A model generated the notes under the pieces. The model was not told where the DNA came from. It searched no databases and saw nothing but the letters and a program-made list of their open reading frames with translations. A stretch of 6,260 bases of DNA from Candidatus Wolframiiraptor sp. (lineage in GTDB: Archaea > Thermoproteota > Nitrososphaeria_A > Caldarchaeales > Wolframiiraptoraceae). The translations under genes and the position numbers were made by a program. The stretch spans positions 1 to 6,260 of the forward strand of contig QMUP01000055.1 of the NCBI GenBank assembly GCA_003660635.1. The letters run 5' to 3'. Position 1 is the stretch's first letter. Every line of letters begins with the position of its first letter. Shown in pieces: positions 1 through 5,473 of the stretch.

Positions 1-525
1 AAGGAGGAGCTTTGCGAGAACGGCATGATAGCGCAAACAGCCAAAAGTCTAGCTAAAGAAATAACCGGACGAGTGCCTCTTATCTACGGCTATACTCCCT
101 ATTATTCAGTTGCTTTCCGCTTTAAAACTCAAATAAACGAAAACGCTAAATACCACGCGTTCACAGCAGAGATTCCGGAAATGTTTCATAATGAGATAAT
201 GGGCTGGGAAGGAGTGCAGGCAGCAAGCTATTATCCGATAATCTTAAGGGGAAAAGAGGAAAGCAAAAGATTGAAAGTTCGAATAGATTACTTTAAAGAG
301 ATATTAAATAATTCAGGAATATCCTATGGAGAAATCCATAGTAAAGGAGAGGGTAGATTAGCTAATCAGCTATCATTACTGTATATCGTTGATATAACAT
401 CCTATTTCCTAGCTCTATTACACAATACCGATCCCACGCCTGTAAATACCATATCTAAATTAAAAAAGAGAATCAATGAAGAATATTCTCCACTTTCAAA
501 ATTTGAAATAGAACTTTTAAAATGA
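1..525 (+). CDS. Bifunctional phosphoglucose/phosphomannose isomerase, C-terminal part (5'-truncated)
   Basis: This is the 3' portion of a cytoplasmic sugar isomerase that interconverts glucose-6-phosphate or mannose-6-phosphate with fructose-6-phosphate, feeding glycolysis/gluconeogenesis and nucleotide-sugar synthesis. The frame is open from base 1; the ATG at 25 is only an internal methionine, so the gene starts upstream of the window. The protein shows the second SIS domain: a beta strand ending in PLIYGY, then the QINENAK helix and the FHNEIMGWEG motif. In crystallised archaeal PGI/PMI enzymes the Glu of the first motif and the His of the second (codon 187-189 here) take part in ring opening and proton transfer. 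Near the C-terminus, DPTPVNTISKLKKRI matches the segment that holds the conserved Thr and Lys of the active site. It ends with TGA and is convergent with the transporter operon, so it is probably functionally separate from it. Family assignment is firm from motifs; activity on both substrates is known for the family, not shown here. Confidence 0.88.
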   Translation, partial: KEELCENGMIAQTAKSLAKEITGRVPLIYGYTPYYSVAFRFKTQINENAKYHAFTAEIPEMFHNEIMGWEGVQAASYYPIILRGKEESKRLKVRIDYFKEILNNSGISYGEIHSKGEGRLANQLSLLYIVDITSYFLALLHNTDPTPVNTISKLKKRINEEYSPLSKFEIELLK

Positions 526-537
526 TCCTTTTTTAAT
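526..537 (+). terminator. T-tract terminator of the isomerase gene
   Basis: Directly after the TGA stop comes TCCTTTTTTAA, a run of six T on the coding strand. Archaeal RNA polymerase terminates at such T tracts without needing a hairpin. Position right after the stop supports the call; no transcript evidence is available. Confidence 0.5.
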
Positions 538-567
538 GGTTTAAGGGTTTAGCCAATACCGTTATTG

Positions 568-593
568 AAAAGCTAAGGAGCAGTTTTCTTAGC
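568..593 (-). terminator. Hairpin plus T4, end of the transporter operon
   Basis: Read on the - strand, five bases after the TAG stop of the small membrane gene, a perfect 6-bp stem GCTAAG/CTTAGC (588-593 with 572-577) closes a 10-base loop. G-U and A-U pairs can extend the stem inward. TTTT (571-568) follows at once. The shape resembles an intrinsic terminator and is placed where the operon should end, but the stem is short and the T run is only four long. Confidence 0.4.
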
Positions 594-598
594 AAAAG

Positions 599-832
599 CT
601 ATATTTCATCGATTAGAGAATCTTCTTTTTCAACTGCTACATATTGATAATACGAGTATAAAAACAAGTATAAACCGAAGAAGGACACGGCATAGGTTAG
701 AAAGGATAGACTATAATGTAGTTCAGGAATAATCCTGATGACCATAAGAAAAGTAATAATGAAACTGATTATCATCAATATGCCTGAGAACAGCATTAAC
801 CTCCAATAATAATCATTAGCCTCCTTTCTCAT
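599..832 (-). CDS. Small two-helix membrane protein of unknown function at operon end
   Basis: I do not recognise this protein. The 77-residue reading has a charged N-terminus (MRKEANDYYWR), two hydrophobic segments at about residues 13-35 and 42-66, and an acidic tail (EKEDSLIDEI). It would be an inner-membrane hairpin, with both ends on the same side and probably in the cytoplasm by the positive-inside rule. It overlaps the end of the DppF-like ATPase gene by 17 bases and is followed by a hairpin, so it reads as the last gene of the transporter operon. The start is uncertain. ATG 830-832 lacks a clear Shine-Dalgarno, while the in-frame ATG at 794-796 (65 residues) has GGAGG three bases upstream and overlaps the stop of a tiny upstream ORF. 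Either form keeps both hydrophobic segments. A role as an accessory subunit of the transporter is only an inference from position. Confidence 0.6.
   Translation of the reverse strand: MRKEANDYYWRLMLFSGILMIISFIITFLMVIRIIPELHYSLSFLTYAVSFFGLYLFLYSYYQYVAVEKEDSLIDEI
800..804 (-). promoter_or_regulatory. Shine-Dalgarno GGAGG before the internal ATG of the small membrane gene
   Basis: On the - strand GGAGG is followed by TTA and then ATG (796-794), in frame with the small membrane protein. The spacing of three bases is shorter than usual, but the match to the 16S rRNA tail is strong, whereas ATG 830-832 has none. It favours a 65-residue product. A near-identical module lies 20 bases upstream (820-824). 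Confidence 0.4.
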
Positions 833-1805
833 AATACCAGCACTTAACGAAATGACGTTCGCTTATATACGTGTATCCCGGTTCCTTAACATCGCACAAA
901 CCCTTAATTGATAGCGGGCATCGAGGATTGAATCTACACCCTGAAGGCGGATTTACCAAGCTCGGAGGCTCGCCAGGCGGCACGTTTCGCTTAACAAATC
1001 TATTATTCGGGTCGGGATCAGGCAATGCGTTTATCAAATATTTGGTGTAGGGGTGTTGAGGGTTATGAATAACTTCTTTTGAAGGTCCGCCTTCGACTAT
1101 TTTCCCCGCGTACATTATGTGTATTCTATTTGAGAAGTACTTCGTGGTCGACAGATCGTGGGATATGTAGATTATTCCGATATTGTGTTTTTTCTGAATA
1201 TCTCTCAATAGCCTGAGTACTTCTATTCTGACAGATGCGTCTAGCATTGATACGGGCTCGTCGGCGATAATCAGCTTAGGATCTGTAATGATAGACCTTG
1301 CTATAACTACTCTCTGCTGTTGGCCTCCGCTAAGCATGTGAGGATACTTGTTTATAAAATCTTCAACAGGAGTAAGCCTAACCTCTTCTAAAACCCTATG
1401 GATTCTTTCAATTCTTTCCTCCTTATTGCCGATTTTATGTATCTTAAGCGGTTCCTCGAGTATTTGCTTTATGCTCATAAAGGGGGGTAGAGCCCCATAT
1501 GGGTCTTGTTGGACAAATCCGGTCCAACGCCTATACTTTTTCAATTCTTTACCTTTTATATGTGTTACATCCCATCCTTCGAAAATTATCTTACCATCCA
1601 ACGGTTCATAGAGCCTTAATATTGTTTTCCCTAAAGTAGTCTTCCCGCTGCCGCTTTCGCCGATTATAGCTAGAGCTTCTCCCTTATCAAGCGTTAAATC
1701 TATGTTATCAACTGCTTTGACATAGAACTTGCCTCCGAAGAGCCCTTTTCTAATCACGTGGTACATTTTAAGATTGTTAACTTCTAGCAATTTCTCATTA
1801 TTCAT
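816..1805 (-). CDS. dppF: Opp/Dpp-type ABC transporter ATPase, DppF/OppF-like
   Basis: One of the two cytoplasmic ATPases that power import through the DppB/DppC-like channel. In the 329-residue protein the complete nucleotide-binding set is visible: Walker A GESGSGKT (49-56), Q-loop in VQQDPYG (about 98-104), signature LSGGQQQR (158-165), Walker B LIIADEP with catalytic Glu183, D-loop SMLDAS, and H-loop His216. The C-terminal oligopeptide/dipeptide-transporter domain follows (HPYTKYLINALPDP, then PPSLVNPPSGCRFNPRC). Cys290, Cys296, Cys304 and Cys322 match the spacing of the cysteines that hold a 4Fe-4S cluster in characterised DppD-type ATPases. Length is normal for the family. The ATG at 1803-1805 is preceded by GAGGTGAT, and the gene starts six bases after the stop of the DppD-like gene, so the two are coupled. 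DppF rather than DppD is assigned by its last position in the pair and by the aromatic and basic insertion before Walker A (VIRKGLFGGKFYVKAVDN). The dpp name marks the family, not a proven peptide substrate. Confidence 0.92.
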   Translation of the reverse strand: MNNEKLLEVNNLKMYHVIRKGLFGGKFYVKAVDNIDLTLDKGEALAIIGESGSGKTTLGKTILRLYEPLDGKIIFEGWDVTHIKGKELKKYRRWTGFVQQDPYGALPPFMSIKQILEEPLKIHKIGNKEERIERIHRVLEEVRLTPVEDFINKYPHMLSGGQQQRVVIARSIITDPKLIIADEPVSMLDASVRIEVLRLLRDIQKKHNIGIIYISHDLSTTKYFSNRIHIMYAGKIVEGGPSKEVIHNPQHPYTKYLINALPDPDPNNRFVKRNVPPGEPPSLVNPPSGCRFNPRCPLSIKGLCDVKEPGYTYISERHFVKCWYYEKGG

Positions 1806-1810
1806 TAGAT

Positions 1811-1818
1811 ATCACCTC
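1811..1818 (-). promoter_or_regulatory. Shine-Dalgarno GAGGTGAT of the dppF-like gene
   Basis: GAGGTGAT, a full match to the archaeal 16S rRNA 3' end, sits five bases before the ATG at 1805-1803. It overlaps the TGA stop of the preceding ATPase gene, so a ribosome finishing that gene is already on the binding site. This fixes the dppF start. Confidence 0.75.
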
Positions 1819-2768
1819 TTCTCCAGCAACCAGCATTTTGCAAATCCACCATCCATATCTACTTTAGGAGGTGATTTTTCACATTTATCAAATCTGTATG
1901 GACACCTGTCTTTAAACCTACACCCGGTTGGAGGATTTATCAGACTGGGTGGAGAACCTTTGATATATATAGGCTCTCTATCCGTTCTTAACGTGGGAAC
2001 GCTGTATAAGAGAAGTTTTGAGTAAGGATGTTGAGGCTTTTTAAAGAAATGTTCTGCATCATTAAATTCGACTATTTCTCCAGCGTACATGACCGCTACT
2101 TTATCTGCGATTTCGCTAGATACCGATATGTCGTGTGTGATGTAGATTATCGTCAGGTTTACTTTTTTCCTGATATCCTTAATCTCATTCAGTATGTTAG
2201 CCTGGGTTAGTACGTCTAGAGCCGAAGTCGGCTCATCCATGATCACTATCTCAGGATCGGCTACTAAAGCCATTGCTATAGCTACTCTCTGCCTCATGCC
2301 TCCGCTTAATTCGAAAGGATATCTATTAATGAAATCGGATGGAATATTCACAATATTGAGTAGTTTTGCAGCTTTCTCTAGGGCTTCGTTTTTGCTAACA
2401 CCTTTATGTAGGATCAATGGCTCGGCTATTTGATCGCCTATTTTAATTACTGGGTTTAACGCGTTCATAGCCGCTTGCGGTACATAGGATATTTTAACCC
2501 ATCTAACTTCCTTTCTAAATTTTTCATCATTATACTCCATTATATTGTCTCCGTTTAGCCTAACCACTCCTTCGTATCTATGGACGTTACGAGGCAATAA
2601 TCTTAGGATTGCTCTGGATAGCGAACTTTTTCCACAACCAGATTCGCCGATTAATGCCATAGCTTCTCCTTTATTTAGATGGAATGATACTCCGTCTACG
2701 GCTTTGACAATTCCTTTTAAAGTTTTATAATATAAAAAGAGATTTTCTACTTCGAAATACCTCTGCAT
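1812..2768 (-). CDS. dppD: Opp/Dpp-type ABC transporter ATPase, DppD/OppD-like
   Basis: The second cytoplasmic ATPase of the importer, 318 residues, expected to pair with the DppF-like protein. Visible motifs are Walker A GESGCGKS (41-48), Q-loop with Gln98 in SYVPQAAMNALNP, signature LSGGMRQR (154-161), Walker B IVIMDEP with catalytic Glu179, D-loop SALD (182-185) and H-loop His212. The PQxAMNALNP stretch after the Q-loop is typical of OppD/DppD. The C-terminal family domain (HPYSKLLLYSVPTL, PPSLINPPTGCRF) carries Cys283, Cys289, Cys296 and Cys312, spaced like the cysteines of the 4Fe-4S site known in DppD-type proteins. ATG 2766-2768 lies four bases after the permease stop at 2773, with GGGAG at about ten bases as a plausible ribosome site. 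Nothing is missing or truncated; substrate class cannot be inferred from this subunit. Confidence 0.92.
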   Translation of the reverse strand: MQRYFEVENLFLYYKTLKGIVKAVDGVSFHLNKGEAMALIGESGCGKSSLSRAILRLLPRNVHRYEGVVRLNGDNIMEYNDEKFRKEVRWVKISYVPQAAMNALNPVIKIGDQIAEPLILHKGVSKNEALEKAAKLLNIVNIPSDFINRYPFELSGGMRQRVAIAMALVADPEIVIMDEPTSALDVLTQANILNEIKDIRKKVNLTIIYITHDISVSSEIADKVAVMYAGEIVEFNDAEHFFKKPQHPYSKLLLYSVPTLRTDREPIYIKGSPPSLINPPTGCRFKDRCPYRFDKCEKSPPKVDMDGGFAKCWLLEKR

Positions 2769-2772
2769 ATCT

Positions 2773-4185
2773 CTACATCTCCCTTAGTCTCGGGTTGAAT
2801 ATCTTCTCTAACGTAAAACCTATTAATGAAAAGGCTATTGCGGTCAAGACGAGCAACGCGGCAGGTTCCAACACCCAGTAATAAAGCCCCTTATAAAGTG
2901 CTCCATCTTCTAATGCATCATTAATAACTTTGCCCCATGTAGGTGCAGCGGGATCTCCGAGACCTAAAACGGCTAAGGCGGCTTCCAAGAATACGAAGTC
3001 AGCTACTGACAATACGATACTTGGTATTATTAACGGCAGTATCTTCGGAACGAGGTATCTAAATATTATCCTTAAATTGCTGGCACCATATGAAAGTGCA
3101 GCTTCAACATAGGGAGATTCTCTTAGTTGTAAAAAGAGAGCTCTATAATTCTTGACTCCTGTTCCAAATATGCTTAAAGCAATAACTATTACCAGTAATA
3201 CCCATATGTTAAACTTATAGAATATCGAAATCATAAGTAATATCGGAAAAAATGGAAGTATCAAGTTGATATCTGTTATTCTCTGAATCAAATCGTCTAT
3301 AAAGCCTCCATACCATGCGCTTATCGCTGCTATAATCATCTGAATCAATCCGATTGTTACAGCGGCTATTACTCCAAAGGACAATGCTATAGGAGTCCCC
3401 CACATGATCGCTATAGATATCGGCCTTCTCAGATTATCCGTTCCGGCCCAACCGTACACCTTACCGTAAACAACTAATTTTACATCTACATTGGAGGCGT
3501 TTTCATATAAGTATCCGGTAATCCTCAGAGTATATACGCCCTTTAAGACGTTTACGGCGTTTGGATCAAGAACACTCTTATCTAAGGGGGAGAATAAATA
3601 CCTCTCAGGGAGAATATACGGGGTTTCGTTCAAGCCAAATTTTTCTTGGACTTTTTTGGCTAGTAGATTCTTTGTCTCCAAGTCAGCGGAAATATAGTAT
3701 CTATCTTCTCTATTCAGAACTTTGCTTTTTAGAGTTATATTTTCTCCATCAGGCTTAATCCATATTATGTCTAACCTCGGGTTAAGTTCTTTGAAACTAG
3801 CATTGAAAAATATGTTAATTTCACTTGGATAGTCGTCATATTCATAATTGAAGCTCATGTCGATTCTTACATAACTCATATTCTCGGAAATGGGAACTAT
3901 TATCTTCTTTACATTTCTAGACTCTGCGGTAGTGGTTAATATGATGGTTCGAGGCGGATTTCCGCCAGTAAACAGAGTAATCCATTCAGGAAGAGCATAC
4001 CTAGGATTGTCTAACCAGATCTTTTCTCCAGCTCTCCAGTGCTTTATGGCTAAATCATAAGGATATGTTACTACTGTGTAGACAGCGAAACCAATTATCA
4101 AAAGCAGAATCATCGATCCTGCCAAAGCTGACTTATAGAAGAACAGTGTTTTAAAAGTTTTTTTCATGCGTGTAGCTACCGACAT
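2773..4185 (-). CDS. dppC: Opp/Dpp-type ABC transporter permease, DppC-like, with large external insertion
   Basis: Channel-forming membrane subunit, 470 residues from the chosen start. Order: short basic cytoplasmic N-terminus (ATRMKKTFKTLFFYKS), first membrane helix at about 23-41, an extracytoplasmic beta-rich region at about 41-251, then five more hydrophobic helices. The cytoplasmic EAA loop that docks on the ATPases is at about 359-386 (YVEAALSYGAS, ending VPKILPLI). The GLGDPAAPTWGKVI segment near residue 408 and the GTDNLRRP segment before helix 2 are typical of DppC. Bacterial DppC is about 300 residues, so the extra length is almost all in the first external loop; related archaeal permeases also carry loops there. 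The loop holds five N-glycosylation sequons. The start is ATG 4183-4185, one base after the upstream stop, with GGGTG nine bases before it. A longer reading from TTG 4218 overlaps the upstream gene by 32 bases without a ribosome site and was not used. Confidence 0.9.
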   Translation of the reverse strand: MSVATRMKKTFKTLFFYKSALAGSMILLLIIGFAVYTVVTYPYDLAIKHWRAGEKIWLDNPRYALPEWITLFTGGNPPRTIILTTTAESRNVKKIIVPISENMSYVRIDMSFNYEYDDYPSEINIFFNASFKELNPRLDIIWIKPDGENITLKSKVLNREDRYYISADLETKNLLAKKVQEKFGLNETPYILPERYLFSPLDKSVLDPNAVNVLKGVYTLRITGYLYENASNVDVKLVVYGKVYGWAGTDNLRRPISIAIMWGTPIALSFGVIAAVTIGLIQMIIAAISAWYGGFIDDLIQRITDINLILPFFPILLMISIFYKFNIWVLLVIVIALSIFGTGVKNYRALFLQLRESPYVEAALSYGASNLRIIFRYLVPKILPLIIPSIVLSVADFVFLEAALAVLGLGDPAAPTWGKVINDALEDGALYKGLYYWVLEPAALLVLTAIAFSLIGFTLEKIFNPRLREM

Positions 4186-4186
4186 A

Positions 4187-5263
4187 CTACATAGCACCCA
4201 GTCTAATACGTGGATCAACTATCACATATATAATATCTAAAATAATTATAGTTATAGCTAACAAATAGGCATATATAACAACCAGCCCGATCACAACTGG
4301 TGCATCAAATCTCATGGCTGCATCGTAGAATAATAAACCAATCCCAGACCAGTTAAATATCGTCTCAGTGACTATAGCACCCATCCAAGAGGCTATGAGT
4401 GTTAGCGAGAAATCGGTTATTATCGGTGGTAGCGTCGGCCTTAGGATATACCTTCTTTCTATAAGCTTTTCAGGAAGCCCTTTCGCCTTGGCTACTTCTA
4501 CATAATCCTCGCTCGAAAACATTAAGAAGAAAGTCCTCCTAACATATATTCCAATTGCCGAGTATGCTATTAGCCAAGATGTAACCGGTAGTATCATATG
4601 CTTTAATACGCTTAACGCGTATGACAGCGGGTCTTCGGGAGGAGGAGCATCGACTATACCTCCATAAGGCAGCAGGTGGAGATATGAAGCAAATATGATT
4701 ATCAGAAAAACACCGTAAAACCATCCTGGTATAGACGATAAAGGCGCTAGACTAACAGCAATTTTGTCTATAGTTGCACCATATTTACGGGATAGATACA
4801 AGCCTCCGAATAAGCCTATGAAGAATAGAAGGACATTAGTGGTCGTAAACAATAGAACGGTAACTGGTAAGCGTTCTAGAATGATCGTCCTAACAAACCT
4901 CGACCCCGTATTGCTAGTTATGTAAAGCGACCTGCCTAAATCTAATGTTAAAGCTCTTCGCAAATATTCAAAGCTACGATAAATAAACGGTTTGTCAAAT
5001 CCTAACCGTTTAAGCTCATTATAATAGGTTGCGTTAATCAACTTTTGGATTTGCTCTTCGGGCAAACCCTTATAAGCAGGATTCTGTCTAATAGCAGTAG
5101 AGATTGTAAACAGTAAATCGCTTTTAATTATTTCATCAACATATCCGCCCATATTTGCTATCAAAATAGTTAAATAAACGGCTATAATGAGTGTAATTCC
5201 TATCATTATAAATCGTTTTCCTAGATATTTTATGTACGGTGGAACGCGCATGTAAGTTCCCAC
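4187..5263 (-). CDS. dppB: Opp/Dpp-type ABC transporter permease, DppB-like
   Basis: The partner channel subunit, 358 residues. It starts with a basic segment (YIKYLGKRF) and a first membrane helix at about 17-38. An external loop follows, ending in the family pattern LGFDKPFIYRSFEYL...LDLGRSLY (about 88-114). Further hydrophobic helices lie at about 135-158, 170-198, 222-245, 283-302 and 321-347. The EAA loop (YVEVAKAKGLPEKLIERRYI, from residue 254) contacts the ATPases; ETIFNWSGIG (300-309) and the closing DPRIRLG are standard DppB features. Length is close to normal for archaeal members. The GTG at 5261-5263 has AGGT eight bases upstream. An ATG four codons in (5249-5251) is a possible alternative, with only a weak GGGAA before it. 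This is the first gene after the control region and probably heads the permease/ATPase transcript. Confidence 0.92.
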   Translation of the reverse strand: MGTYMRVPPYIKYLGKRFIMIGITLIIAVYLTILIANMGGYVDEIIKSDLLFTISTAIRQNPAYKGLPEEQIQKLINATYYNELKRLGFDKPFIYRSFEYLRRALTLDLGRSLYITSNTGSRFVRTIILERLPVTVLLFTTTNVLLFFIGLFGGLYLSRKYGATIDKIAVSLAPLSSIPGWFYGVFLIIIFASYLHLLPYGGIVDAPPPEDPLSYALSVLKHMILPVTSWLIAYSAIGIYVRRTFFLMFSSEDYVEVAKAKGLPEKLIERRYILRPTLPPIITDFSLTLIASWMGAIVTETIFNWSGIGLLFYDAAMRFDAPVVIGLVVIYAYLLAITIIILDIIYVIVDPRIRLGAM

Positions 5264-5300
5264 ATAGATTTACCTGTCCATTTATGGATTGAAAGATGCT

Positions 5301-5312
5301 AATAAATTTTTT
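5301..5312 (-). promoter_or_regulatory. Candidate TATA box (proximal) for the permease-ATPase operon
   Basis: On the - strand AAAAAATTTATTAG reads as an A-rich TFB-recognition element followed by a TATA-like box (AATTTATTA, 5309-5301). Transcription would begin about 25 bases on, near 5279, giving a leader of roughly 16 bases that holds the AGGT ribosome site of the dppB-like gene. Spacing is good, but AT-rich DNA makes chance matches common. Confidence 0.4.
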
Positions 5313-5351
5313 GACATTAACTGTTAACAATTCAAGACCATGCGTTGCACG

Positions 5352-5366
5352 TTTTTAAAAATTCAA
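5352..5366 (-). promoter_or_regulatory. Candidate TATA box (distal) for the permease-ATPase operon
   Basis: On the - strand TTGAATTTTTAAAAA contains TTTTTAAAAA, close to the crenarchaeal box A consensus, with an AA-containing element just upstream. It predicts a start near 5330 and a leader of about 65 bases. It is the better sequence match, while the box at 5301-5312 is better placed; either or both may work. Confidence 0.4.
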
Positions 5367-5447
5367 TCCTATTAGCGTTTAACTAAACTAAATAGTGTAC
5401 AAAACATTATCTTGCAAACAAGCCGTATTTCGCTAAAATTAACTAAG

Positions 5448-5466
5448 AGGAGAATAAAAAAAGAGA
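5448..5466 (-). terminator. T7 and pyrimidine-rich terminator of the solute-binding protein gene
   Basis: On the - strand, seven bases after the TAA stop of the binding protein gene, CTCTTTTTTTATTCTCCTCTT contains an uninterrupted T7 (5462-5456) and a nearly all-pyrimidine stretch. This is the usual form of archaeal termination. It suggests that the binding-protein transcript mostly ends here, with possible readthrough into the permease genes. Confidence 0.6.
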
Positions 5467-5473
5467 TGATTTA

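Noticed and set aside
554..567. Hairpin CAATA-CCGT-TATTG in the convergent intergenic region
   Set aside because: The stem is five mostly A-T pairs with no T run after it on either strand, so it gives no support as a terminator.
568..600. Direct repeat AAAAGCT at 568-574 and 594-600
   Set aside because: Seven bases only, and explained by the flanks of the 572-593 stem-loop; no mobile-element ends or target-site pattern around it.
1348..2730. Several + strand open frames of 60-98 codons opposite the two ATPase genes
   Set aside because: They lie wholly antisense to strongly supported ATPase genes with intact motifs, show no recognisable protein features, and have no convincing ribosome sites; they are shadows of the real frames.
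4186..4218. Extended N-terminus of the DppC-like permease starting at TTG 4218
   Set aside because: The extra 11 residues are read out of frame from the conserved DPRIRLG end of the DppB-like gene, with no ribosome site; ATG 4185 fits the one-base gene spacing and has GGGTG upstream.
2930..5330. Short open frames on both strands within and around the two permease genes
   Set aside because: All overlap the well-supported permease frames or the control region, and their composition looks like out-of-frame translation of hydrophobic coding sequence.
5286..5369. Perfect 8-bp inverted repeat GGATTGAA / TTCAATCC bracketing both TATA candidates
   Set aside because: The arms are 68 bases apart, do not extend, and an 8-bp match is not unlikely by chance in a region of this size.
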